Shown piece by piece: positions 42,981 through 52,667 of a stretch of 64,000 nt of DNA; positions within the stretch are counted from its first letter, which is position 1, and each line of letters opens with the position of its first letter. A program made the translations under genes and the position numbers. This DNA comes from Longilinea sp964536805. Its GTDB lineage: Bacteria > Chloroflexota > Anaerolineae > Anaerolineales > Anaerolineaceae. The stretch is from NCBI GenBank assembly GCA_964536805.1, contig CAZHYQ010000003.1, positions 1 through 64,000 of the forward strand. The letters are read 5' to 3'. The notes below the pieces were generated by a model that saw only the letters and a program-made list of their open reading frames with translations, was not told the origin of the DNA and made no database searches.

Positions 42981-44684
42981 ATGATGGATCCGAATCCTGA
43001 AATTATCAATAGTTTGCCCCAAGCGAAGAGCCCGCAGATCGAAAATCCTGTCCGGGGGATTTTTCAGCCGGTGGTTAATATGCTCGCGTTGGCGGGCACA
43101 ATCAGCCTGATCTACAATTTGGCAATATTAATCCCCAAGAATGGTTGGTTGACAATAGCCTTCTATTTGGTTCTTTTCTCCGGATTAATCATAGCAACCT
43201 TAGGCCGGCAAATCCCTTACCAATACCGCGTAATTCTTTTCAGCGCAATTTTCTTTTTGTTAGGCGCATTTACCATTGTCACGATGGGATTTAACAGTAA
43301 TGGAGTAATTTTTCTTCTGGGTTTTGTTTTTATAAATACCATCTTTCTCGATCAACGCGCTGGTTTCATAGCACTGGCACTCAATGCCATGTTCATTACA
43401 ATTGTTGGAGCAGGTTACCAATTCGGCTTTCTATCCAACGCCACCAATAACCTGGCGGCTGGCCAAATAGTTTCTGAGTGGATCAGCACCCTGTTCTCCA
43501 CGACCCTGGTTGGAGGGTTGATAGTGGCGGCTGGATCCACAGTCATTAATCAACTTAATGAGCAAATATCAAACCAAGAACGATTATCGACAACGCTTAC
43601 GGCCGAACGGAAGAATTTCGAGATCGCTATAAATCAGCGAACGCATGATCTTAACCTCCGTGCGACTCATTTGGAAGCTGCGGCTCGGGTAGCCAGAAAC
43701 ATCTCCTCATTTGATGATTTAGGGTCATTGCTAACCGATACGATCGAAATGATCCGGGACCAGTTTGGTTATTATCATGTCGGCCTCTTCATGGTGGATG
43801 ACAAGCGGGAATATGCCATTTTAAAGGCTGCCACCGGCGAAGCAGGCCGCCGCATGCTGGAAAGAAATCACCGATTAAAAATCGGCGAGGAAGGCCTGGT
43901 CGGAAATTCAATTGAGAAGAATGAACCCCGCATTTCTCTGGATGTCGGTCAGGATGCAATCCATTTTAGGAACCCCGACCTCCCTGATACGCATTCCGAA
44001 ATGGTATTGCCTTTGCGGTCTGATGGTAAGACGATCGGTGCATTGGATGTCCAAAGTGTGGATATGTCTGCTTTCGGTCCGGATGATGTACGGATTCTCG
44101 AAACAATTACTGACCAGCTAGCCCTGGCGATTCAAAAAGTGAACCTGGTAAATCAATTAAAAGCAAGCTTGAATGAAATTGAAGCCTCCTACCAACAATA
44201 TACGCGCAAGTCATGGCACGCTCATTTGAGCAAGGTCAAAGGCAATTATGCTTTCCGTTACCGCCGGCAACAGATCGATTTGGTTGATGAAGGGTATGTT
44301 GAAGTAAAGAAGGCTCTTGAAACAAATCAGGCAGTCATTAGCACCCAATCCGTGAACAATCAAACTCAAACGCTGGTGGCCATTCCGATTAAGTTGCGTG
44401 GCGAGCCTTTGGGTGTAATAAACCTGCGCTTTGATGCGAGTTATGTTCCACAGGATACGGTGGACCTGCTTGAAAATACCGCTGCCCGGTTAGCCCTTGC
44501 GTTGGATAATGCCCGCTTGTTGGAAGAGCTTCAACAAAAGGCTGAACGCGAACGGCAAATTGGGTCGATTGTATCAAAGGTGCGTTCACGCGCCGATATT
44601 GACAGCATCCTTCGCACCACTGCTGAAGAATTGGGCCGCTCCTTAGGCGTGGCTGAAGTTCTTGTTCAATTGAAGGAACAATAA
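42981..44684 (+). CDS. Multi-span membrane protein with GAF domains, no kinase (paralogue)
   Basis: The 567-residue protein has the same plan as its upstream neighbour: five to six spans (about 28-195), coiled coil, a GAF with YYHVGLFMVDDK (about 238-390), and a second GAF-like region starting with YQQYTRKSWHAHLSK. It ends in a half-GAF (VSKVRSRADIDSILRTTAEEL). The two genes are tandem paralogues by architecture, but their membrane parts differ. No output domain. It begins 3 bases after the upstream stop. Confidence 0.8.
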   Translation: MMDPNPEIINSLPQAKSPQIENPVRGIFQPVVNMLALAGTISLIYNLAILIPKNGWLTIAFYLVLFSGLIIATLGRQIPYQYRVILFSAIFFLLGAFTIVTMGFNSNGVIFLLGFVFINTIFLDQRAGFIALALNAMFITIVGAGYQFGFLSNATNNLAAGQIVSEWISTLFSTTLVGGLIVAAGSTVINQLNEQISNQERLSTTLTAERKNFEIAINQRTHDLNLRATHLEAAARVARNISSFDDLGSLLTDTIEMIRDQFGYYHVGLFMVDDKREYAILKAATGEAGRRMLERNHRLKIGEEGLVGNSIEKNEPRISLDVGQDAIHFRNPDLPDTHSEMVLPLRSDGKTIGALDVQSVDMSAFGPDDVRILETITDQLALAIQKVNLVNQLKASLNEIEASYQQYTRKSWHAHLSKVKGNYAFRYRRQQIDLVDEGYVEVKKALETNQAVISTQSVNNQTQTLVAIPIKLRGEPLGVINLRFDASYVPQDTVDLLENTAARLALALDNARLLEELQQKAERERQIGSIVSKVRSRADIDSILRTTAEELGRSLGVAEVLVQLKEQ

Positions 44685-44713
44685 TCCGAGGAAAAGGTCA
44701 GCCAGGAGATGCA

Positions 44714-47629
44714 ATGTCAGTAGCAGCTAATTTTCCAACCGCTTCACAATTAAAACCTGAGGGGCAAACGCTCGAGGCAGTTGACCGCCAGCGCCTTCAA
44801 GCGCAAATTCCTCTAGCGACAATTGTTCTTTCGGCAGTTTCATGCCTTTATTTCCTGATTCTCGCAATTTCTCAGGGCTCCTGGCAGTTGTACATATTGA
44901 CTGGGGTTTTTGCAATCGCCTGGATCTTTAATGCATTTTCCAGCGCCGGGTTAATAACAAAAAATGAATCGACCCAAATGATGCTCATGTACGGCGTTTT
45001 TCAATTCGCCGTTCTAATGGTATCCATTCTTATTTCTGGAATGGCCATTTCGGGTGCGGCCATTATCCTTCTTTATTCATTAATCGTTTCAAGCAGCACA
45101 CTGCCAGGCGGTAAAACCGAGTTGGGAGTCAGTTTTGGCCTTTTTCTAAGCTCGGTTGCAGCAATTCTTGGCACAATTTCGCCCTTCCATCAATTAGCTT
45201 TACCGCAAATCAATACAATCATTCCGACGATCATTGCCATTCTGATCATGACCTATCTGGCAATGGTTATGATGCAATTCATCGTTGCTACATTGAGAAT
45301 CAAATTGATGTCGAGCACGCTGGCTGTGGTGCTAATACCACTGGTTTTACTGGCATTAATTAGCAGCCGGTTCACGCAGGATGCGTTGCACTCGCAGATG
45401 GATCAATCATTAAATCTGGCGGCTCAACAGACCGCAGGCAAATTGGACGAGTTCCTACAAAAAACCAAAACCACAATAGCCTACCAGGCGGATTTGCCCG
45501 CATTTAGTAATTACCTGCGATTGAATCCTGAGGAACGCACAGGGTCATTGATCAAGGAGCAATTAGATTTAACCATTGAAACTCTGCAATTCGAAAATAG
45601 GACTTACCTCACATCCATTGCCATTATCGATTTGAACGGCGAAGATGTTTATGACACCTCACGCCTGGGAATTGGAAAAATCGAAAAGGATGCCGATTTC
45701 TTCAAAATCACCTCAACAACAGAAAAACCATATGTCTCGCCGATTAAATTCTCCCAAGATTCGGGTGGCGGTTACCTCTATTTTGCCGCCCCAATTCGAA
45801 ACTCGCAACAGCAGATGATTGGCGTATTGCGGATTTCATACGATGCGCTGGTTTTGCAATCCATCGTGGAAGAAAACAGCGGGGCCATCGGTACGCGATC
45901 CTACCCGATTTTGATTGATGAAAACCAGCTTCGGATCGCAGATGCCTTCACACCCGCCTCGCTTTACCAGACCATATCACCGCTGCCTTATGACAGCATT
46001 GCAACCTTACGGGCTCAAAACAGATTGCCTTATAAACCCAATAGCGAACTGACAACCGAGTTGCCGGATTTAGCCAATTCGATCAAACGGTTCCAGTCCA
46101 ATCCATATTTCTCACTGGATATTCACCCCAATTCAAGTGAAAGCCATGTTGAAGCTGGAGCAATAACCACCCTGCAGAACCAACCCTGGAAATTAATTTT
46201 CGTCCAGGAAGAAGCGGGGCTAAATAAAACCATTAGCCAGCAGAATCGCGTGTCAACCCTCGTTGCAGCACTGATTGCATCATTGGTCGGGATTTTTGCC
46301 ACCTTTATGGCACGCGGTTTTAGCGGCCCCATTCAAAATTTGACAGATACGGCATCAAAAGTCGCTCAAGGCGACATGACCGCACGGGCTGTAATCGAGA
46401 CAAATGACGAGATTGGAATTCTGGCGGGAGCATTCAATTCGATGACCTCTCAACTCAGTACGCTGATTAACGAGTTGGAAGATCGCGTACGCGCCCGCAC
46501 CCAAGAATTGGCAAGTCAAAACAAAGCCCTCGTTTACCGCAGCCGTCAATTACAAACTGTGGCGGACGTGGCACGCGGAATTGCTGGTGCCCAAGATCTG
46601 GAAACTTTGTTGACTCAAATAACCAGCCTGATCAGCGAACGGTTCAATTTTTACCATGTCGGTGTATTCCTGGTGGATGATCAGAATGAATTTGCAGTTC
46701 TTCGAGCCGCCAACAGTGAAGGCGGCAAAAAGATGCTAGCCCGGCAACACAAATTACGTATTGGCAAAGTTGGCATTGTCGGCTATGTAACCAGCACCGG
46801 CGAACCGCGCATTGCCACAGACGTTGGGGATGATGCAGTTTTCTTTAACAATCCAGATCTGCCCATGACCCGGTCCGAATTGGCGTTGCCATTGACCGTG
46901 TCCGGCCAGATTATTGGCGCGTTGGATGTACAGTCAACCGAATCCAGCGTGTTTACTAATGAGGATGTTGCGCTCTTCAAAACACTTGCGGATCAAGTTG
47001 CAATTGCGATTGAAAATAACCGTCTATTCACGAAAACGACTCTGGCCTTGGAAGAAGCCCAAAACACGCACCGGCAGTACTTGCGGCAGGAGTGGGGTCA
47101 CGAATTGGCAGAACGACAACACGCAGGTTTTGTTTTCACGCCGCAGGGTGTCATTGAACAGGAACCTGTCGAAAATGCCGGAGACCTAGTGGAAGGTAAG
47201 ACCACATTGGTGACATCGAAATCTGAAGAAGATAACCGCCTTACCGCAGCCGTACCGATCCAGGTGCGCGGTGAAACCGTTGGCATCATCCGGGTTCAAG
47301 ATTCCGGGTCGGAACGGGAATGGACCGAGGATGAACTTGACACGATCCAGGCTGTTGCCGATCAGGTTGCGGTCGCTCTAGAAAATGCCCGGTTATTCGA
47401 GCAGACTGTCCGGCGCGCGGAACGGGAAAAGAAAGCCCTGGAAATCACGAATAAGATCCGCTCAACCAACGATCCAAAGGAAATGCTGCGTATTGCTGCG
47501 GAGGAACTTCAGGGCGCGCTAAAAGCTTCCCGGGCACAAATCATCATCGACCCGCCTGAAACCTCCATACCTGGCGCAAGCAATGGGAACGGCTCAGGAA
47601 ACTACAAATCCAATGGCAACGGCAAATAG
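44714..47629 (+). CDS. Large membrane sensor: multi-span region, Cache, HAMP and GAF domains, no kinase
   Basis: The 971-residue protein combines an N-terminal block of six to seven spans (about 34-228) with a Cache-like extracellular domain (about 230-505), a span (about 512-534), HAMP (535-590) and a GAF with FYHVGVFLVDDQN (about 605-775). A second GAF follows, preceded by the module HRQYLRQEWGHELAE, then a half-GAF (ITNKIRSTNDPKEMLRIA) and a Gly/Asn-rich tail. It looks like a fusion of the two other sensor plans in the operon. No kinase or other output domain. AGGAG precedes the ATG. Confidence 0.82.
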   Translation: MSVAANFPTASQLKPEGQTLEAVDRQRLQAQIPLATIVLSAVSCLYFLILAISQGSWQLYILTGVFAIAWIFNAFSSAGLITKNESTQMMLMYGVFQFAVLMVSILISGMAISGAAIILLYSLIVSSSTLPGGKTELGVSFGLFLSSVAAILGTISPFHQLALPQINTIIPTIIAILIMTYLAMVMMQFIVATLRIKLMSSTLAVVLIPLVLLALISSRFTQDALHSQMDQSLNLAAQQTAGKLDEFLQKTKTTIAYQADLPAFSNYLRLNPEERTGSLIKEQLDLTIETLQFENRTYLTSIAIIDLNGEDVYDTSRLGIGKIEKDADFFKITSTTEKPYVSPIKFSQDSGGGYLYFAAPIRNSQQQMIGVLRISYDALVLQSIVEENSGAIGTRSYPILIDENQLRIADAFTPASLYQTISPLPYDSIATLRAQNRLPYKPNSELTTELPDLANSIKRFQSNPYFSLDIHPNSSESHVEAGAITTLQNQPWKLIFVQEEAGLNKTISQQNRVSTLVAALIASLVGIFATFMARGFSGPIQNLTDTASKVAQGDMTARAVIETNDEIGILAGAFNSMTSQLSTLINELEDRVRARTQELASQNKALVYRSRQLQTVADVARGIAGAQDLETLLTQITSLISERFNFYHVGVFLVDDQNEFAVLRAANSEGGKKMLARQHKLRIGKVGIVGYVTSTGEPRIATDVGDDAVFFNNPDLPMTRSELALPLTVSGQIIGALDVQSTESSVFTNEDVALFKTLADQVAIAIENNRLFTKTTLALEEAQNTHRQYLRQEWGHELAERQHAGFVFTPQGVIEQEPVENAGDLVEGKTTLVTSKSEEDNRLTAAVPIQVRGETVGIIRVQDSGSEREWTEDELDTIQAVADQVAVALENARLFEQTVRRAEREKKALEITNKIRSTNDPKEMLRIAAEELQGALKASRAQIIIDPPETSIPGASNGNGSGNYKSNGNGK

Positions 47630-47665
47630 CACGGCATACGAGGATTGGTCAGGAGATTATTGATT

Positions 47666-50600
47666 ATGTCAAAGAAAAATCCACAAAGCCGGCTGAATGA
47701 GCTTTTTTCAGACCTTGAGGTTGCCGATGGCCAGACGCCAGCAACCCGGTCCGTTCTGGCGCCAACCTGGTCTTGGGAATGCAATAACAAGGGAGAATAT
47801 ACCCAAATTGGTTCTGAAATTGAAACCTACATGGGCATTCCGGCTGCGAACTTTATCGGACAATCTTTTTTTTCGAGCGGTGTCGCACCGCAATCGGTCC
47901 CAATTTTGCGGGAAGCAATCTCGGAAGGAATTTTTCCAACAGAGCTGCAAATCAATTTCGTTTCTTCCAAAACCGGTCTATTACCAGCTAGAATTTCAAT
48001 CTTTTCGCGTCCGGCGGTAAATGGCACGGCAGAAAGTTATTATGGCTATGCGCAAATTATAGGCGATAGCCAAACATTTTTACAGGCAAATGCGCCAGAC
48101 GAAGTCACTTTTGATATTGACGACCTCGCACTACCCGCCGAACCCAACGGATATAAAGCAGCGATATCCACCGAGACACCTGTCAACGTCGACGAGAACC
48201 TGCCAATCACAGAGCAGACGCTTTACACACCCAAAAAACAAGAGAACCCGCCAGCGGCGGCTGAGATAAAGAAAATTAAACCCCAAAAACCGGGTTTATC
48301 GCATGTGGATCCGGCCGTCATATCCATCCCAGTATCTTTGCGCGACCAGGGATCTGCCAAATTGGAAATTGTCGCAGATGATCGCCGCAGAAAATGGTCG
48401 GAAGATGACCGGTTGCTAATTGAAGAAGTTGCATCTCAGTTGGAATTGGCAATTGAAAACGCTCAACTCTATGCGGCTGTTCAGCAGGAACTAAACGAAA
48501 GGGTTCGTGCTGAAAACGAAATCAACCGCCGCAATCAGGATTTATCCTCATTAAATCAGATTGGCCAGCAATTAAACAAACTGGCATCGCCTGCAGAAAT
48601 TTATACGCAAGTGACAGCCATGTTGAGCCAGGTTTTTGAATTTGACCGGTTAACAGTTGCAGCCTATGATCCGAAAACCGATTTCATCAGTTTTCCTTCA
48701 TTTGTCGAGCCCAGTGGAGGAATAAACGAAAGTTCGCGTGATCTCTCAAATAACCTTGCAAATTGGATGGTGCATACCAATGAAAGCCTTTTCCTTGATC
48801 ATGATGTCCAATCATCGCTGACTGCTAAATCTATTGGATTTTCGGATCAGGTTCCGCTCTCGATCCTGTCAGTGCCAATTTCAACCGGCGAAAAGGTAAT
48901 TGGTGCCATCATCCTGGAGAATTATCACCGGGCAGCAGCTTTTGACCCAACTCACCTCGACTTGCTTTCTACAGTCTCGTCCCAGATCGCGGTCGCGCTG
49001 GAAAATGCAAGCTTGTTCCAAGAAATCCGGACAGCCTTGGATGCCATTGAAAACCGGGAACGTTATCAGGCGAATATGGCCCGGTCTGTGGCACTGCTTA
49101 GCGAAAATGGCACACAATCGATCAATGAAATGCTTTCGGCATTGGCGGATGCAACAAAAGCCAGCCGGGTTTATTACGCTTCAATCATCGGTGAAGACCA
49201 GGAAATGTTCTGGCAACCGATAGCGGATTGGAAAGAGGATGGCGGGAAAGAGAAAGTAAACAAAACCATCATCCCAGCACTGCCTGTTTCTCAATTCGCA
49301 AATTGGGTTGCGGAGCTTAGAGATAAAGGCTTTGTTTCTCTGAAAGCAAGCCGCTGCACGGAATCTGAAAATGAATATCTCGGATCGCAGGGCATCAAAT
49401 CCTCTCTTTTGCTAGCTGTTGGTGGAAAGGGATCAACTCCTGGATTCATCGCGTTTGAAGATGAAGATAATGAACGCGAATGGCAATCGGAAGAGATCAA
49501 CGTGCTTCGCGTGGCTGCGGATGCTTTGGCAAATACCATTGTTCGGGAAGATTTGCTTGGCCAGTTGCAATCCTCTCTGGATGAATCAGAAGGCCTTTAT
49601 AACGCCAGCCACCGCATGGCATTAGCAAACGAACCAAAGGAAATGGTAGCGGCAATTACATTGGGAATCCATGTGCCTGCCATTAATCGAGCAATCCTCG
49701 TACTTTTTGACTATGACCAGATTGGCAACATTGCCCACCTTAGAGTCGCGGCCAACTGGTATAGCGGCTGGGGAACACCGCCCTCTGCAGTCGGCGCTGA
49801 GTTTGTCCGGACTGTTTACGAACGAACCTTTATGATCCCGACCCCTGTTTTCATAGATGACACCAGCGAGGGTTCGCTTGAAGCGCCAATCCGGGATGCC
49901 TTCCTCAGGCAAAACGTCCATTCGCTTGCCATTCTACCGATGTGGGCTGGTAAACAGCAAATGGGCGTGTTATTGCTTCAATCCGAAGAAAAACACCAAT
50001 TTTCCAGCCGTGAAATCCGGTCATATCCTCCCTTAGTGGATCAGATGGCCACTTCTATCGAAAATACGCAATTGTTCCAGCAAACCCAATCAGCCCTCAA
50101 GGAAACGGAACAACTCTACCGAATCACCAACGGTATCGCGCAGGCACGCAACGCCGACGATCTCGTTAACCTGGTCGTTGAAAACCTGCTCCCCCATATG
50201 GCTGACCGGGCTGCCATTGTTGAAGTCAATTTGAATGCCAAAGGTCAACTTTCCGACATAGAATTTATCGCCAATCAGACACGTTCAGGCGAAGACCGTT
50301 GGCCAGCAACAAAGGAGCCCGGAAGCGCCTTTCCATTCTTTGAGGAAATCAGCGGAGATCTTCGAATCATCAAAAACCTTCGGGATTCAAATCTGGATCC
50401 CATTTCCCAGGGTTTTCTGGCAAAGTATGGCATCCAATCAGGTGTTTTTGCTCCCCTCCGTTCAGCAGGAAAGATTATTGGTTTGTTAATCGTGTCCTCC
50501 GGCCAGCCGATGGATGTCAACCAGGATGAACTTCGAGCAATCCAAGTTGCAGCCAACAGTATTTCGGTGGCAATCGAACGTCAGCGCTTGCTCGGCGAGG

Positions 50601-52639
50601 CGCAACGGCGAGCATTGGAATTGCAGGCGGCTGCTGAGATCGCCCGCGATACCGCAAGTACGTTATCGCAAGGTGTTCTGCTTAATCGCATTGTAAACCT
50701 GATCCGCGAACGTTTCGGCTATTACCATGCGTCGGTCTTCTTGCTTGACGAAACCAAAAACTACGCTGTGGTTTCTGAAGCCACTGGCGAAGCTGGCGAA
50801 GACATGAAGAAACGCAACCACAGGCTTGCGGTAGGATCCCGTTCAGTCATCGGTACGGTCACCCGAACCGCCAAACCGCTGGTTGTGAATGATGTCCAAC
50901 GAAGCGATATGTTTATGACCAACCCGTTCCTGCCGGACACCCAATCTGAGATGGCAATCCCATTGAAGATCGGAGAGCGGGTTATTGGTGCACTTGATAT
51001 TCAATCAGATAAGACAGCTGCATTCTCAACAGCTGAACTATCAGTATTCTTGATTCTGGCGGATCAAATCGCAATTGCCATTGAAAACGCCCGCGCATAC
51101 GAGCTATCGCAAAAAGCGTACGAAGAAATCAAGGAAGTTGACCGTGTTAAGAATCAATTCCTGGCTAACATGAGCCACGAATTGCGCACCCCGCTCAATT
51201 CAATCATCGGTTTTTCACGGGTGATCCTAAAAGGAATCGACGGGCCGATCAACGAGACTCAGAATCAAGATCTCACGGCAATTTATAGTTCGGGCCAACA
51301 CCTATTACACCTGATCAATGATATCCTCGACCTGTCAAAGATCGAGGCAGGCAAAATGGAACTGCAATTCGCGGATGTTAACCTTAACGATATGGTCAAC
51401 AGCGTGATGTCAACAGCCATCGGCCTGGTCAAAGACAAACCCATTAAATTGTTCCACAAGGTGGATCCCAAGTTGCCGGATGTGCGCTGTGATGCAACCC
51501 GCGTTCGCCAGGTGTTGATCAACTTCCTTTCAAACGCCGCGAAATTCACCGATGAAGGTTCAATAACCGTCGAAGTGCGGCCAAACATCGATCCACAAGG
51601 AAAATCTGAAGTTCTTGTCACGGTTACTGACACAGGATTGGGAATCGCTGAAAAGGATCAGAGTAAATTATTCCAGCCATTCTCACAGGTGGATGATTCG
51701 CCAACTCGAAAATCGGGCGGAACCGGATTGGGACTTTCAATTTGCCGGTCATTAATTGACATGCACGGCGGCAGAATTGGATTATTGAGCAGCGAAGTTG
51801 GCGTGGGTTCAACTTTCTTCTTTGCCCTTCCAATGCCGCAGCCGGTAGATGCCATTTCTGATAATGGTGGATCGGTTGAACATGGTCCGATGGATGTTAT
51901 TCTTTCCATCGATGATGACCCGCAAATTATTTATCTATACGAAAGATTCTTAAAGACGCAAGGTTACAAAGTCGCGGCTCTTACGGACCCAAAGAAAGCG
52001 GTTCAATATGCCAAGGAAGTCCACCCCTTTGCCATCACGCTGGATATCATGATGCCTGAAAAAGATGGCTGGCAGGTGATGGCGGAACTAAAAGCAGATC
52101 CTGAGACGCGCCATATTCCGATCATCATTTGCAGTATCCTGCAGGAAGAAGAACGCGGTTTCAGTCTGGGAGCAGCCGATTACCTGGTTAAACCGTTCCT
52201 ACAGGAAGAACTGGCAAATGCAATCAACCGGTTGAATAAGGATCAAAAGATCCATGAAATCATGATCATTGACGATGATGCCGACGACCGCCGCCTGTTG
52301 AAAAAGCTGGTCGAAGACAATGAAAACTTGCATGCTGTTCTGGCAGAAGGCGGGAAGGCAGGGTTGGAGTTAATCACAGCAAAACCACCGGACGCAATTC
52401 TGCTTGACCTGTTTATGCCTGATATGGATGGTTTTGCCGTCTTACAAAAACTTCGAACCAATTCGCTGTGGAATCGGATACCGGTGGTCATCCTGACCGG
52501 TGCTGATTTGACAGCGGACCAACAAAAACAGCTTAACGAGTTTGGAAAAGACATGCTATTGAAGAGCTCTTTACGCGAAAGCGATTTACTGGCCATGCTC
52601 AATGAGACCCTTCAAAAGCTCCGGCTACCTCAAAACTAA
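47666..52639 (+). CDS. Soluble hybrid histidine kinase with several GAF domains and two receivers
   Basis: The protein has 1657 residues from ATG 47666 and no membrane span. After an N-terminal PAS-like region come a series of GAF-type domains to about 1130, the last with YYHASVFLLDE. HisKA follows with phosphoacceptor His 1171 (NMSHELRTPLN), then HATPase (NFLSNAAKF, DTGLGIAEKD, GGTGLGLSICR) and two receivers with Asp 1460 (LDIMMPEKDG) and Asp 1581 (LDLFMPDMDG). It is the only kinase of the operon, so the four kinase-less sensors may act through it. A frame start at TTG 47645 is possible. Confidence 0.9.
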   Translation: MSKKNPQSRLNELFSDLEVADGQTPATRSVLAPTWSWECNNKGEYTQIGSEIETYMGIPAANFIGQSFFSSGVAPQSVPILREAISEGIFPTELQINFVSSKTGLLPARISIFSRPAVNGTAESYYGYAQIIGDSQTFLQANAPDEVTFDIDDLALPAEPNGYKAAISTETPVNVDENLPITEQTLYTPKKQENPPAAAEIKKIKPQKPGLSHVDPAVISIPVSLRDQGSAKLEIVADDRRRKWSEDDRLLIEEVASQLELAIENAQLYAAVQQELNERVRAENEINRRNQDLSSLNQIGQQLNKLASPAEIYTQVTAMLSQVFEFDRLTVAAYDPKTDFISFPSFVEPSGGINESSRDLSNNLANWMVHTNESLFLDHDVQSSLTAKSIGFSDQVPLSILSVPISTGEKVIGAIILENYHRAAAFDPTHLDLLSTVSSQIAVALENASLFQEIRTALDAIENRERYQANMARSVALLSENGTQSINEMLSALADATKASRVYYASIIGEDQEMFWQPIADWKEDGGKEKVNKTIIPALPVSQFANWVAELRDKGFVSLKASRCTESENEYLGSQGIKSSLLLAVGGKGSTPGFIAFEDEDNEREWQSEEINVLRVAADALANTIVREDLLGQLQSSLDESEGLYNASHRMALANEPKEMVAAITLGIHVPAINRAILVLFDYDQIGNIAHLRVAANWYSGWGTPPSAVGAEFVRTVYERTFMIPTPVFIDDTSEGSLEAPIRDAFLRQNVHSLAILPMWAGKQQMGVLLLQSEEKHQFSSREIRSYPPLVDQMATSIENTQLFQQTQSALKETEQLYRITNGIAQARNADDLVNLVVENLLPHMADRAAIVEVNLNAKGQLSDIEFIANQTRSGEDRWPATKEPGSAFPFFEEISGDLRIIKNLRDSNLDPISQGFLAKYGIQSGVFAPLRSAGKIIGLLIVSSGQPMDVNQDELRAIQVAANSISVAIERQRLLGEAQRRALELQAAAEIARDTASTLSQGVLLNRIVNLIRERFGYYHASVFLLDETKNYAVVSEATGEAGEDMKKRNHRLAVGSRSVIGTVTRTAKPLVVNDVQRSDMFMTNPFLPDTQSEMAIPLKIGERVIGALDIQSDKTAAFSTAELSVFLILADQIAIAIENARAYELSQKAYEEIKEVDRVKNQFLANMSHELRTPLNSIIGFSRVILKGIDGPINETQNQDLTAIYSSGQHLLHLINDILDLSKIEAGKMELQFADVNLNDMVNSVMSTAIGLVKDKPIKLFHKVDPKLPDVRCDATRVRQVLINFLSNAAKFTDEGSITVEVRPNIDPQGKSEVLVTVTDTGLGIAEKDQSKLFQPFSQVDDSPTRKSGGTGLGLSICRSLIDMHGGRIGLLSSEVGVGSTFFFALPMPQPVDAISDNGGSVEHGPMDVILSIDDDPQIIYLYERFLKTQGYKVAALTDPKKAVQYAKEVHPFAITLDIMMPEKDGWQVMAELKADPETRHIPIIICSILQEEERGFSLGAADYLVKPFLQEELANAINRLNKDQKIHEIMIIDDDADDRRLLKKLVEDNENLHAVLAEGGKAGLELITAKPPDAILLDLFMPDMDGFAVLQKLRTNSLWNRIPVVILTGADLTADQQKQLNEFGKDMLLKSSLRESDLLAMLNETLQKLRLPQN

Positions 52640-52667
52640 TTAGAAAACGGATTACTGACCCCTGACT

